Shown: one piece after another, positions 20,214 through 30,211 of the stretch | How positions within the stretch are numbered: position 1 is the stretch's first letter | How the letters are laid out: each line of letters starts with the position of its first letter | Source of the DNA: Chrysophaeum taylorii | Taxonomy: Eukaryota; Sar; Pelagophyceae; Pelagomonadales; Pelagomonadaceae | Length of the DNA stretch: 64,000 nt | Assembly (NCBI GenBank): GCA_029834535.1 | Contig: JAQMWT010000028.1 | Location: 248,001-312,000 of the forward strand | Reading direction: 5' to 3' | Notes under the pieces: model-generated | Seen by the model: only the letters and a program-made list of their open reading frames with translations | The model's database searches: none | What the model was told of the DNA's origin: nothing | Made by a program: the position numbers and the translations under genes

Positions 20214-21309
20214 TTATGCCGCGGTATTCGCCTGCGAGACCATCGGCACCGGGGACGGCAGACCGAGGCCGCGATCGTCGCACTTGCGCACCTCCCCATT
20301 TTTGAAGCGGTACGAGGAAAAGGTGCGAACATCGGCATTGGCCATCCAGCACTGAAATATCTACGGAGTAACATTCAAGAAGACACGAACCCCCCCCCCG
20401 TCGCGCACCTGTATAACGTCGGCGTGGGCGCACAAGCCGATGGCCTCGCCGTCGTGCCTCCCTTCGAGCATCGTGACCATGTTGAAGAGGCGCCCGCAAA
20501 CGGAGGCCACGGGTTCGACGCCGTCGCTCGAGGCGAAAACGTCCTCGAGGTCGCGTGGCCAGACGACGTCGTAGCTGCGGTCGTCGATGCACCGTCGCTT
20601 CGATAAACGGGACTCACGCGCCGGTATTTTGACCGTCGAGATCGCCAAAGTCTCGTTCTCGCCTGCGCGCCGCATTTTCCACTGATTTACGCAATACGCG
20701 CACAAGGCCTCGAGCAACCCGATGCGCACCTGGTCATGGATCACACAACCGAGAAACAGACCGACCGGTGGGCCGTCAAAGACATTCGTCGCGAGCTGTC
20801 TCTGGCGCCTGATTATTTATTGTTTTCGTCGCGACGCGACTACTGACTGGAGTTCAAAGGCCACGAGCTCGTTGGTCTCGCGGGCCCGCCTGTGCACCTC
20901 GTGACGGAGCCCCCACGAAAACACCGCACGTGAAATTCGACGAATAGAGCGCGCATTGCTCGATCCCAAAGCCTGCGCGTAGAGCGCGTGACCCTCGCCG
21001 CCTCCTCGATAGCAGCACCGCCTGCGAGCAATTCGTGCCACAACGCCAGACCAGCAGCCGATGCTTGCTTCTTGCCGAGGCCAGTGAGGCCGTGGCTCGT
21101 CGAGCCGACCAACGGATTCGACGAAATTATGTTCGCAACCTGTGGTCGTTGTCGAGACTAATGCGCCCGCCGAAGAGACTCGCGTTGGCAGAGGACTGGC
21201 CGTGGCGAATAGCATAGTAGATGTTGCGCAGCGGCGCTGGTGGTGGCGCTATGCTGAGAGCGTGGCAATCGATCGTCAACCAGACGACGACGACGACGAC
21301 CGACGTCAT
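20214..21309 (-). CDS. Multi-exon histidine phosphatase (phosphoglycerate-mutase-like)
   Basis: Exon 1 starts at the ATG at 21309 with a hydrophobic leader, then NIYYAIRHGQSSANA, the RHG phosphohistidine motif of the PGAM/histidine phosphatase superfamily. Further exons, in order, encode VANIISSNPLVG.TSHGLT..GKKQA; FGIEQCALYSSNFT; RARETNELVAFEL; RRERDFGDLDGQNTGA; and YDVVWPRDLEDVFASSDGVEP with AIGLCAHADVIQ. The last supplies the second catalytic His region (normally SHG/GH). The final exon ends NGEVRKCDDRG... at the stop at 20214. Some junctions are clean: the GT-AG intron at 20575-20617 joins ...NTGA to YDVVW in frame. The exon 1 to exon 2 junction and one middle junction could not be resolved. 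The leader suggests organelle or secretory targeting. Family is sure; substrate is not. Confidence 0.6.
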
Positions 21310-21810
21310 CACGGTTTCTGGCAAGTTTTGTTGCTCTGATCGGGGGGGACTGCGCACTTTCTTTAAGTGCAGAGGAAGGAAGAAACGGCGAAACGGGCAC
21401 AGCGGGCATCGGCTTTGTTCTTCTCGCGGGCAGAGAAGGATCATGGGTGCAGTTTGGTGGGTCCTTGAGAACATCGGGCGCCTACCTACCTTCCTTCCTG
21501 CCTTCCTTCCTTCCTCTGAAGCACGCACGCACCAGGCGCATAATATATTTAGTGTGTTTCGTTCCCCTCGACGCTCATCAACATAATCCTGGCTCTTGGG
21601 AGGGAGGGAGCGGAGCGGAGCGGCAAACCATAATAAATAATAATAATAATAATAAATCAAGTATTGCAACGTCGATCAAGAAAATTAAAAACGAGGTGTG
21701 GCTGAGAGTTCGATCATCCGCGAGGGGTCGGGGTCGTCAGATTTGGCGCGTCCAAAGGCAAGAGTGCAGAACGCGAGGATGGGGGAGAAGCTTGTAAAAA
21801 AAAGGTAGTA
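21310..21810. other. Intergenic spacer with simple repeats
   Basis: Spacer between the histidine phosphatase start and the end of the channel gene. It holds CCTT-rich (21478-21512) and (TAA)n (about 21633-21656) tracts. No gene was recognised. Confidence 0.5.
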
Positions 21811-24093
21811 TCAGGAGGACGCATGGGTGAAGTGTGAGTCATGGGTGAACTGCGAGTCACGGGGAAAGTCCGAGCCATCGCCATCGGCATCGGCATCGTC
21901 GCGCAAGTCCGAGACCGCGGCGGAGTCGGTGTTCCTCGGGCTGCTGGAGTCTTCCTCGAGCAAGGCAAGGATGCTCTCCTGTCTTTCTTTGAGCATCTGG
22001 GAGCGACTCCTGCTCCGATCTTTAGGGAGCTTTGTCGACGCGTCGAGCTCGAGCTGTTGCGAGTCGCGGTATATCTTCCAGATAGGCTTGCCGACGAACT
22101 GCTTTTTTTTGTCGACGATCGATTTGAGGACCTCCGGGAGGTTGGTGAAGGCGTCGAGGAAGGCGTCTCGCTGTATCAAAAAAAATTCGCAGGGGACCGA
22201 GGTCGTAACGGCGACGAGCGACTTAGTTTCGGCGCCCAACAAGCAGAGCTCGCCGAAGGAGTTGCCGGGGCCCATGCTGACGATCTCGACGCCGAGTTCC
22301 TTGGCTTTTTGGCGGTTCTTTCTCCGGATCGGGCCGTCGCGGATCGAGTATTCGGCCTTGCCTCGTCCCGCGAGGAGGATGTGGAGGCCGAAGCTCGGTT
22401 GGCCGCGCGCGGCGACGACGGCGCCGGCGTCGAAGTTGATCGTGCGGACGATGAGAAGCACCTTCCACAAGACGCCTTCGGGGAGCTCGTGGAAGAGGGG
22501 ATGTTGTTTGACAAAGTCGTGAAGCAGGTACGTCGAGACGTCTTCCTGGAGTTTAGGGGCGAGATTTTCGAGAATTGTCCGCTCGTCGATCGCGGACCGT
22601 TGCGCGTAGAACCGCTTGAAGAAGGCCCGCGTGCGGCGACGCAGCGAGGCTTCGAAGTGGTAGTGGCGCATCCACGACGACAACTGGTCCATTTTGTCAA
22701 AGTAGATGGCCGACTTGGAATCGGCCGCGGTGACCATGCTCGAGACGGTCGCGATGATGTACGAGTAGAAGCTCACGCCCAACAGCATCGCGATGATGGC
22801 GTAGATCCGTTCGACGTCGGACTCGGGCGTGATGTCTCCGAATCCGACCGTGGTCATGATCGAGAAGGCGAAGTAAAACGAGACCAGGTACTGGCGCCGC
22901 CAGTCCCAGTCGGCGGGGGACCTTTCGTCGTCGTCCGAGCAGACGCCGTCGGGGTCGTACTTTTCGTACCAGCCGTCACCCGTGAGCTTCATGAAGCAGG
23001 CGAGGAGGTGCGCGAGCATGAGACTGCAAAAACACACGAAAATGACGCGCATCGTCAAGAGCGACGACGACGACGACACGAAATCTTCGACAAAGTCGGA
23101 GAACGCCGACCTGTTGTCGGAGAATCTCGCGATCTTTCCGATTCGTAGGACTTTGACTACCTTGAACACGCGTCCGAGTTTGAGCAATTTCGCGTTCTTG
23201 AGGGAGCTCGCCTCTGGGAGCCCCTTGGCGATCCCGCGGAGGGCGAGGTCGACGACGGGCGGCACAGAGCTCGCGAAATCCAAGACGAACCACGTCCGCA
23301 GGTACTGGACCGCGCACTTGCGCGGATCCATGATCTCGAGGCCGTCCTCTACCGTGTACCCCGTTCGAAAATTCAGGGCGAGGTCGATGATGAAATAGAT
23401 GTCGATGAACACGCCGATCGCGCCGAGCGGCGAGTCGATCCGCGTCGCCCGCCCTTCCCAAAAAAAGCTCAACGGCTCGACCAGAAGAAGAAATATGAGC
23501 AGGACCGCCAGCAATAGATCCCACGAAATCCTGAACGGGTGTTGCGACGAGATCATCGGCAACCCTCTGCAGCACGAGCACAGTTCTCGACGCTCGCCGT
23601 CCTCCGAATGAGCTGCGATCGAAAAAATGCGGCACATAAAATAACATATAAGACGTACTCAACTTGCTGCTCTCGTCCTCGTTGTCCTGCTTGACATCCT
23701 CGCCGCCCCCGTTGATGTCGATCACTGTGGGAATCCCGCAGTCGCTCGCTTCCTGCAGCGACAGCGTCGAGCTTTGGTTCAACAGTTTCGGTCGCCTGCG
23801 CTTAATCTTCTTCCTTCCTTCTTTCTTTCTTTCTTTCTTCGTCGACGAATAGGAATTCGGTTTCGCTCACCTCCACGCGTCGGCGTCGTCATCCGACGAC
23901 TGCGGGCTCCCCGGATCCGTGGTGATGGCCACCTGGTGGGTCGACGCGTGCTCGATTTCGGCGGCCAGATCCTCGAGCGCCTACCGCGAGCTAACGGCAC
24001 CAAAGTCGCCTTTCCTCGAGAGCGACGCACCGATACGGCAACGTCGCACCGCAACCGCGCCTCCTGCGAGAAATGGTCCTTCCGCGAAAGCAT
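21811..24093 (-). CDS. Voltage-gated K+ channel with C-terminal cyclic-nucleotide-binding domain (four exons)
   Basis: Model: exons 24031-24093, 23871-23980, 23659-23795 and 21811-23612. The three introns (50, 75 and 46 bp) have GTGCGT, GTGAGC and GTACGT donors and AG acceptors, and all join in frame to give 703 residues. Exons 1-3 add a hydrophilic cytosolic N-terminus. The channel core has S1 at about residues 134-155 and a positively charged S4 (about 242-267, KLGRVFKVVKVLRIGKIARF in part). The pore has selectivity filter TVGFGD at about 358-363. S6 is followed by a C-linker and a cNMP-binding beta-roll (about 470-575, with GNSFGELCLLG). This is the EAG/KCNH-CNG-HCN superfamily; the TxGFGD filter points to K+ selectivity. 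The phosphate-cassette Arg expected after FGELCLLG is not in its usual place (GAETKS follows), so direct cNMP gating is doubtful. The plasma or ciliary membrane is the likely site. Confidence 0.85.
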
Positions 24094-25720
24094 TTAAACA
24101 AAGCGCGGACCGCGAGAGAAGCAGCGCCTGCAAGCACCGAGAGTCACGACGGCCTGCGAGCTCTCGTTCGTGGGCGCGCACCCTTCCGAAGGACTTTGAC
24201 GTCGTCGACGTCGCGCGCGAGCCACACCACGAGATCAAGCGTGCTTTCGATCGCCTCTAAGCAGCGCACAGCCCCGAGAAACGGAGGCTCGATCTCGGTC
24301 ATTTCCGTCGTCCGCACCTCCTCGACTTGTGGGCTGACATGATTCTGGGCGATGGCCCTGTAGCTTCTTCTACTCAGGCTCCTTGAAAAAGCGGCGCGTG
24401 GCGATTTTCTCATCAGCATTCGTACAGGCACCACGCGTGCCCGCGCCCTCGATTGCGCCGTGGCTCACAGCCTCCTCAGTTTTTCAACACGAGCCAGACA
24501 CCCCGTTTAATTGAGTATCATTGTTGTCTTTCTTTCCCAGTTGTCGGCTTCTAAGCACAAATTGTCGTTCCGACGAGGCGTTTTTGCCGGAAGGAGAAGT
24601 GTCGAGGAAACGAAGCTTATTATTACTTACCCTCAGCGAAAGGACGGCTCTCGGTTCCTTTGACTTCAAAGAAAACGGCGCACGCTTTCAACCAACCAAC
24701 GAGAGACGCTCGGGCGCGAGGTTTTTGAGGTCGCTGCAGCTTAGAGAGAGCGCTCCCGAGGCGACGATCGATGCCCACTGCGTCGCGTCCTTTGTGCCCG
24801 CGAGTGCTACTGGACAGCACGCATGCAAATTCAAGCGGCGCACGCCGATGCGGGCGACGTGGAGCGCGCTAAGAGCCACCTGGATGCTACCCCCAGCCGT
24901 GACGGCTTGCGCCGTGCGCTCCACGCTTGGCAAGAAAGCGAAGCGATCGCGCGCGAGGACGGCTGCTCGCGAGCCGCGAGTCCAAAACGCAGCGCAGCAG
25001 TAGACAGGAATGCCTACGGAACCCCGTTCTTCGGCACGAGCAGGGACGCCAATAGCAACGCACCCATGATCACGTCACCCCCTGCGAGATCCCAATCGAA
25101 AGATATTCCGCCGCCCTTCTCAAACGCGCCCGCCGGAAATCACAGGCAGCATACATAGCGTTTAGGCTGGTGGTTGCCTCCTGCTATAACATCTGGCATC
25201 TGTCTAGTAATCGATATCAATTGTCTTCCAGGCGCACTTACATGTACTCCTCGCGCTTCGCTTAATTTGCTGCTCGATCGCGGACCCGCGGGAAGGGCGG
25301 CATACAGACTCTAAGGTGATCTTCGCAAAGAGAAGTGCGCTGGCGTTTCCATTATCACGCGAAGCGCGAAAACGCATCTAAGTGCGTACTATTACGTAGG
25401 GAAGGCACCGCCCACTCTGGACCGGCGGACCGCGATCGCTTTAACTGAATTCCCTTACACCGCCGGTTCGTCGATCATCGGCGGCGCGACGAGCGCGAAG
25501 GGGCGAACGTTCCCGCGTCTTAACTTTCACGCCGAGCGAAGCAATGCAACCACCGAGGAGGCGGCGGAGTTCCGCGCGGCTCTTTCCGCGCTTTTAAAGC
25601 AAGACCCCCAGTTCGTTCGAACCCAGGAAGTGTCGACGACCTTGGAATAATAAATACCCTAGCGCTGAGCCAAACCTTTAAAGACAACTGATCGCGCGCG
25701 TCTCCGAGCGGCGCGTTGCT
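24094..25720. other. Unresolved region, possible multi-exon gene
   Basis: No complete gene is supported. Minus-strand 24190-24340 is open with gene-like composition (QVEEVRTTEMTEIEPPFLGA, then LDLVVWLARDVDDVKVL) and is followed by a plausible GTGCGC donor. Minus-strand about 25020-25110 encodes a hydrophobic segment (DVIMGALLLASLLVPKNG) followed by GTAGGC. Plus-strand 24823-24985 is also open and helical (DAGDVERAKSHLDATPSRDG). The strand of any real gene cannot be decided. From 25160 to 25720 nothing is recognised apart from the promoter side of the next gene. Confidence 0.25.
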
Positions 25721-27232
25721 ATGGACGAGCGCGAGGCAATCGTGATCGCGCGGAGCTCGGTGGTGGTCGGTCCAGAGATGGAAGAGCGGACCGTGGGTGC
25801 TGTGTTTCTTCGCGAGGAGCTCGCGAGCCCCGGGCTGACGCTGTTCTCGGCCCACAAGTCGACATACCTGATCGACCTCGACGGGCGCGTCGTGCACGAG
25901 TGGCGGTCCTCTCGACGAATATTCGTCGCGTACCTGCTCGAGTCAGGGAACCTCGTGCGCGACGGCAACGAAGTAGAGCTCGCGCCGCAGTTCCAGACGG
26001 GAGGCGCGGCCGGATACGTGGAGGTGGTGACGTGGACGAACCAAGTCGTGTGGTGGTGGAGCGCGGAGCCGCGTTCGGAACGGCTGTCGCACCACGACGT
26101 GGAGCCCATCAGCGACGGGCGCGTCCTCGTGCTGTGCTGGGAGCGGGTTCGGCGCGACCGGTGCGTCTCCGAGGGCAGGCTGCCCGAACTGCTTCCAGAC
26201 GGCGAGCTCTGGGACAACCTCGTCGTCGAGCTGTCGCCGCCGTACGAGAGCTTCGAAGGCGTCACGCTCGACAACGCGCCCAAGAGTTCGCGACCGTGGG
26301 ACCTCCTGCGCGCGACCGAGACTTGGCGCTTCTCGCAGTTCGACCGCCTCGTCCAGGACGTCGACCCGACGAAAAAAAATTACGGCGACGTGTCGCAACG
26401 GCTCGACGCCTACGACGTCAATCTCGCTCCGGTCGGCGGAAAAGCGCGCGCGCGCAATTCTGTCAAGCCCGGCCAGACGATGTCGACGGGCCTCGCGGTA
26501 TTCGACCCCGACTGGAAGCTGGGCAAGACGGGCGAGAAGGACTGGCTCCACGCCAACAGCGTCTCCTACGACGACGAGCGCGCGCTGGTTCTCATATCCT
26601 ACTGCGTGCCCTCGGAAGTCGTCATCGTCTCGCGGCGCACGGGCGACATCGTCTTTCGCTTCGGTAACCCGTTCGCGTGCAGGCGCGGCGACGTCTACGA
26701 CGACCGCGTCCTCTATCTCCAGCACTCGGCGCAGTTCGTGTCGTCGACGCCCCTCCGCTTCGCTCTTTTTAACAACGGCTGCGCGCCGAAACGCCAGTGG
26801 TCCACCATCGACGAGTTCGAGATCAAGGCCGACGACCTCGGCGCCGAACTTCCCGCAGCGAAGAAGAAACCGTCGACCCAAGTCGAAACCCGCTGCGACC
26901 TCGTCTGGCGCCACGGCAAGCCCGTCGGTCACGCCGGATCCTTCTATGCCCACCACTCGAGCGGGATCCACCGCTGCCCCAACGGCAACACCCTCGTCTG
27001 CCTCGGACCTCAGGGGATTCTCTTTGAGGTCACCAGTGATCATCAGGAAGTCTGGCGCTACATATCGCCCGTCGAAATACGCTTGGCCGCCGAAGCCCCC
27101 GCCTTTTGCCGCCAGGGCGACCACCGCGGCCCCGGAAGCTTCTCCCTTTTCTTCGCGCGCCGCTATGCCCCCGACTATCCCGCCTTTCGCAACAGGATCC
27201 TCACCCCGGGACCCCACCTCGAGGCTTCCTAG
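25721..27232 (+). CDS. Arylsulfotransferase-like (ASST family) protein
   Basis: The 503-residue single-exon protein has the layout of the arylsulfotransferase (ASST/Asst_2) family. Features are LTLFSAHKSTYLIDLDGRVVHEW near the start (parts: TYLIDLDGRVVHEW), LLESGNLVR, a central DWLHANSVSYDDERALVLIS segment (parts: DWLHANSVSYDD) and a C-terminal GNTLVCLGPQGILFEVT motif. Together these describe repeated propeller blades with D-G-[RN]-V-H-W and H-N-sequence blades. Bacterial members transfer sulfate between phenols; eukaryotic algal members are uncharacterised. There is no clear signal peptide. The HANS His corresponds to the region of the active-site His, but the full set of catalytic residues cannot be assigned here. 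The gene converges on 27564-28379 across a 10-bp satellite. Confidence 0.8.
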   Translation: MDEREAIVIARSSVVVGPEMEERTVGAVFLREELASPGLTLFSAHKSTYLIDLDGRVVHEWRSSRRIFVAYLLESGNLVRDGNEVELAPQFQTGGAAGYVEVVTWTNQVVWWWSAEPRSERLSHHDVEPISDGRVLVLCWERVRRDRCVSEGRLPELLPDGELWDNLVVELSPPYESFEGVTLDNAPKSSRPWDLLRATETWRFSQFDRLVQDVDPTKKNYGDVSQRLDAYDVNLAPVGGKARARNSVKPGQTMSTGLAVFDPDWKLGKTGEKDWLHANSVSYDDERALVLISYCVPSEVVIVSRRTGDIVFRFGNPFACRRGDVYDDRVLYLQHSAQFVSSTPLRFALFNNGCAPKRQWSTIDEFEIKADDLGAELPAAKKKPSTQVETRCDLVWRHGKPVGHAGSFYAHHSSGIHRCPNGNTLVCLGPQGILFEVTSDHQEVWRYISPVEIRLAAEAPAFCRQGDHRGPGSFSLFFARRYAPDYPAFRNRILTPGPHLEAS

Positions 27233-27284
27233 CTCGATCACCCGACTAGAAGAAGAAGAAGAAGGCCACAGCGGCAGGCAGTCC

Positions 27285-27483
27285 AGTCGAAGGCAGTCGA
27301 AGGCAGTCGAAGGCAGTCGAAGGCAGTCGAAGGCAGTCGAAGGCAGTCGAAGGCAGTCGAAGGCAGTCGAAGGCAGTCGAAGGCAGTCGAAGGCAGTCGA
27401 AGGCAGTCGAAGGCAGTCGAAGGCAGTCGAAGGCAGTCGAAGGCAGTCGAAGGCAGTCGAAGGCAGTCGAAGGCAGTCGAAGG
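27285..27483 (+). repeat. 10-bp tandem repeat (AGGCAGTCGA)n
   Basis: Nineteen perfect units of AGGCAGTCGA run from 27291 to 27480, preceded by a degenerate unit and followed by AGGAAGCC. The array lies in the 331-bp gap between two convergent genes. Frames through it appear open on both strands only because a 10-bp unit without stop codons gives a periodic peptide in all frames. It is not coding evidence. Confidence 0.97.
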
Positions 27484-27563
27484 AAGCCTCGGTGTATCTT
27501 TCCATATATATATATACATCCCAGCGCTCACGGCGACACCGAGCGCGTGCCGCGTTGCCGTGA

Positions 27564-28379
27564 TCATCGCAGACGATTGCACGGGTATATTTGTTGTTGC
27601 TGGAGGTGCCGTTCGTCCTCGAGCCCCGCGCGCCTTACGGCGTCCATGGTGGCGACGACGGCATCTGCGATGCTCTGGGCCGGTGTCCAGGTAGCTTGGA
27701 GGGTTGTCGAGCCCGCGTCATGATACCTCGCGTTGTCCCCCATGCAGAACTGCACGTCGTAACCCTTGTAGCTGACGGTGGGGCCTTGGAAGGGGTAATT
27801 CCCGGGAATGGTGATGTTCATGGTCGCGGTCTCGTCTTTGACGACCGCGACCCAGACATTGTTGTTGTTTGAGGCCTGGTCCGGCCGAATGCACTCGATT
27901 TGCGCAGGGAGCGCGGTCTTGTAGCGGCGCATCTCTTGATCGAGACGTGCCTCGATGCGCGATCCGCAGGCAGAGTCGCGCAGCGAGGTGCTGGAACCCG
28001 TTTGGCGTCGCCAGACCCGGGCCAGCACTTCGTCGACGCTGCGCCGCCGCTGCGGCGCAGGCTTGGGGTCGTCGAGGTCGGACAAACTCATCACGCGAGC
28101 CCTACGGCCGGCGCTCCGGCCGAAATGTTTCGAAAACGCGAGGAAACCCATCGGCGCCGGTTTGAAAAAGCTTGCGGGCACGCCGGACGCCGCAAGACGG
28201 TCGAGCTCCCCGCGGATCTCCCTCCATCGCGCTCCATCGACGCCCATGTCCTCCGCCCTCAGCGCGAGCAGCTTGGCACCATCCACGTCTTCAGTTTCGA
28301 CGCCAAACCGCGACCGCAGCAGGTGACCCGCTTCTTGCGGAGTGAGATCCTTGAGCGCCTTCTTAGAGGCTTCCATCAT
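27564..28379 (-). CDS. SAM-like plus ubiquitin-conjugating (E2/RWD-fold) domain protein without catalytic Cys
   Basis: The protein has 271 residues from the ATG at 28379. Residues about 5-60 form a helical bundle resembling a SAM domain (LTPQEAGHLLRSRFGVET, then LLALRAEDMGVDGARW). The C-terminal part (about 150-255) resembles a UBC-like fold: NITIPGNYPFQGPTVSY corresponds to the YPF.PP.V.F signature of E2 enzymes, and TWTPAQSIADAVVATM to the W-(S/T)-P and following helix. Where E2s have their catalytic Cys after the HPN tract, this protein has GSTTLQATW, with no Cys. It is therefore an E2 variant (UEV-like) or other binding module, not an active conjugating enzyme. It may bind ubiquitin or a partner E2. 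The assignment is by motif only. Confidence 0.6.
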   Translation of the reverse strand: MMEASKKALKDLTPQEAGHLLRSRFGVETEDVDGAKLLALRAEDMGVDGARWREIRGELDRLAASGVPASFFKPAPMGFLAFSKHFGRSAGRRARVMSLSDLDDPKPAPQRRRSVDEVLARVWRRQTGSSTSLRDSACGSRIEARLDQEMRRYKTALPAQIECIRPDQASNNNNVWVAVVKDETATMNITIPGNYPFQGPTVSYKGYDVQFCMGDNARYHDAGSTTLQATWTPAQSIADAVVATMDAVRRAGLEDERHLQQQQIYPCNRLR

Positions 28380-28654
28380 CGAGGATACAAATCTTTTATA
28401 AGGGGAACGAACGAACGAACGAAGGGAGTCTGGAATTAGCCAGATAGGTGCCAGAGTTCTTCTTACAATTCTTCTTACAATGTAGATAATCTCTCTCTCT
28501 CCCTTTCTCAACGGAACGAATGCACCCTGATTTGCCTACATACTACACTTGTACAAATGACGTACATCTAGACGAACTACTGCTATGCGCTCTGGCTTGA
28601 CGGGTTCGTCTGCTTGGGCCCTCGGGCAGTCAAGCGCCCGCAAAGGTGTTGCGT

Positions 28655-29122
28655 TTAAGACGCGGCCATATCGACGTCGGAGGCAGTTGAAGGTGAGGTG
28701 GGCGGGAACGGTGCGGTGGGCGCGGGCGCGGGAGCGGGAGCGAACGGAGCGGGCGCTGCGGCTTTGGCCGAGGGGCGGAGTGTCCCGAGGAAAGCCTTGC
28801 GGAGCTCGGCGACTTTCATCTGGCGCGTGCCGGGCTTGCCGTCGGTCCTAGGGACTTGGAGCTTGAGGCCCATCAGCTTGGCCCTTCGCACGAGGTCCAT
28901 CCTTTTTGCCGTCTCGATCGACGTTGGCGGCAGCTCTTCGCACAGGGCCGCGAGGGCATCACGTTGGGCATCTCGGGTGGCCTCCTGAGCAGCAAGCCGT
29001 TCGCCCGTCGAAGGCTGCGGCGCCGAAGGCTTGAACCACTTGACCCTGGCATACTTGTGTTCGAACTGGTCGAGGAAGGCGTCGAGCTTCTTCGAGCTGA
29101 TCTCGACGTAGTTGACCGGCCG
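28655..29122 (-). pseudogene. Partial ORF with SAP/HeH-like segment, missing start
   Basis: The frame is open for 155 codons from just below an in-frame TAG (about 29123-29125) to the stop at 28655. Its only in-frame ATG is at 28900. The upstream part reads VNYVEISSKKLDAFLDQFEH and YARVKWFKPS. The middle (LVRRAKLMGLKLQVPRTDGK, then KVAELRKAFLG) looks like the two short helices of a SAP/HeH DNA-binding motif. The tail is Ala/Pro-rich. The TAG is preceded by sequence that also encodes a similar frame (LVMKFKNQLNGSEQL). The region is therefore either a nonsense-mutated gene or one with an unrecognised intron ending in CTGTAG. Confidence 0.4.
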
Positions 29123-29782
29123 CTACAGCTGCTCACTGCCGTTCAGCTGATTCTTGAACTTCATGACAAGCCGATTCTTGATATTCTCGCGGGCGTACTT
29201 TTGCTTGCGCCCTCCTCGTGTATCTGGCAGCTGTCACCACTAACTAATAAACTAAAGGCCGGCCCAATGCATGGGGCGTCGGCTATTTACTCCCAGCACC
29301 GTGGCGCGTGCAATCAGAGTCGCCGGGCGGTCAGAGGGCACGTAGATGGTCTGTCGCCAGTTGTCACGGTCTTGAGCGAGGGAGTACCATATCTTCGTGC
29401 TTTTGTAAAATATTCGGAGTGCCTTGATGAGACCCGGCCGTACTAACAAACTAACTACCGTGAACTATCTTCGCCTCGTTTTTGACACCGCGGATATTCG
29501 GACTAACTGTCAACTTCGTCGTCAACTTCCTTCCACGCCCCCCGGCCATACCTCGTCCCGCTGCGAACGTTCCGGAAGCCAACCGGCCCGTTCGGGAGGC
29601 GAACAGGTGCCAACCTACGCCGGGAGGACCGGTGCCCTCGCAAGGGAGGCGAACAGGTGCCAACCTACGCTTGGTCACAAGGAGCGGGCTCAGAAGGCAC
29701 CGTCCTCCATCGCGAAAAGTATGGCGCTATGAGAGACTTAAAGGTTGATTGTACAATCAGGAAAAGGGTCAAGAGCGCGTCA
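29123..29782. repeat. Spacer with a degenerate family A copy
   Basis: Positions about 29440-29720 contain family A blocks in minus orientation: a CTAACTAAC tract, GCGAACGTTCCGG..., two near-copies of GAGGCGAACAGGTGCCAACC (29595-29620 and 29646-29670), and the end block GGCACCGTCCTCCATCGC (29697-29714). The duplicated GGCGAACAGGTGCC segment is peculiar to this copy. No gene is supported. Confidence 0.6.
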
Positions 29783-30211
29783 TTAGGGCCGGCGCGGCAG
29801 GGCTTGGGTTGGGGAAAAAAAAAAGTTGGAAAAGGGTGGGGGGGGTGAGTGCTGCTGGTGACTACGACGAGCTCGTTTAGCTCCCCTGCAACTCTTGCGG
29901 CATACGGCGTGGCGCAAACGATCACTCTCGCGTTCGTCGTCGAGCGCGCGCATCGTGTCCTCGTCGCCGGCGTGCGCTTCTTCTAAACGTTTGTCGCGCC
30001 GTGCGACGTGGCGCAGACGATCAGCCTCGCGTTCGTCCTCGAGCGCGCGCATCGCGTCCTCGTCGCCGGCGTGCGCTTCTTCTAGACGATCATCACGCCA
30101 ATCTGCAATTGCAATACGCTTGGCCTCGCGTTGACGCTCGAGCAGCATCGCCGCATCCTCGTCGCCGGCGGCAAGAGCTTCACGACGAGCGGCCCGCAAT
30201 CGCCCCATCTT
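29783..30211 (-). CDS. Charged helical repeat protein (uncertain start)
   Basis: A minus-strand frame ends at 29783 and is open to about 30390, but its first in-frame ATG is near 30208, so an upstream spliced exon is likely. Minus-strand 30440-30545 is open, with ESARSETEHELRRSKRHEA. The protein is very rich in Arg, Asp, Glu and Ala. It contains two near-identical 33-residue repeats, each built on RLEEAHAGDED.MRAL.DERE and then DRLRH. Such sequences form long single helices or coiled coils. The last 25 residues (Pro/Phe-rich) come from a poly-C/poly-A tract and may be artefactual. No family was recognised. Confidence 0.4.
   Translation of the reverse strand, partial: KMGRLRAARREALAAGDEDAAMLLERQREAKRIAIADWRDDRLEEAHAGDEDAMRALEDEREADRLRHVARRDKRLEEAHAGDEDTMRALDDERESDRLRHAVCRKSCRGAKRARRSHQQHSPPPPFSNFFFSPTQALPRRP

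Noticed and set aside
21841-23148. 435-residue plus-strand open frame
   Set aside because: Antisense to the K+ channel gene; no motifs of its own.
23635-23637. ATG at 23637 as start of the K+ channel
   Set aside because: It falls inside a GT-AG intron that joins upstream coding exons in frame.
27285-27483. CRISPR-like regular repeat
   Set aside because: Units are 10 bp with no spacers, and the genome is eukaryotic; it is a simple tandem repeat.
25943-27505. 520-residue minus-strand open frame
   Set aside because: Shadow of the arylsulfotransferase-like gene on the plus strand, and it runs into the 10-bp satellite; composition is artefactual.
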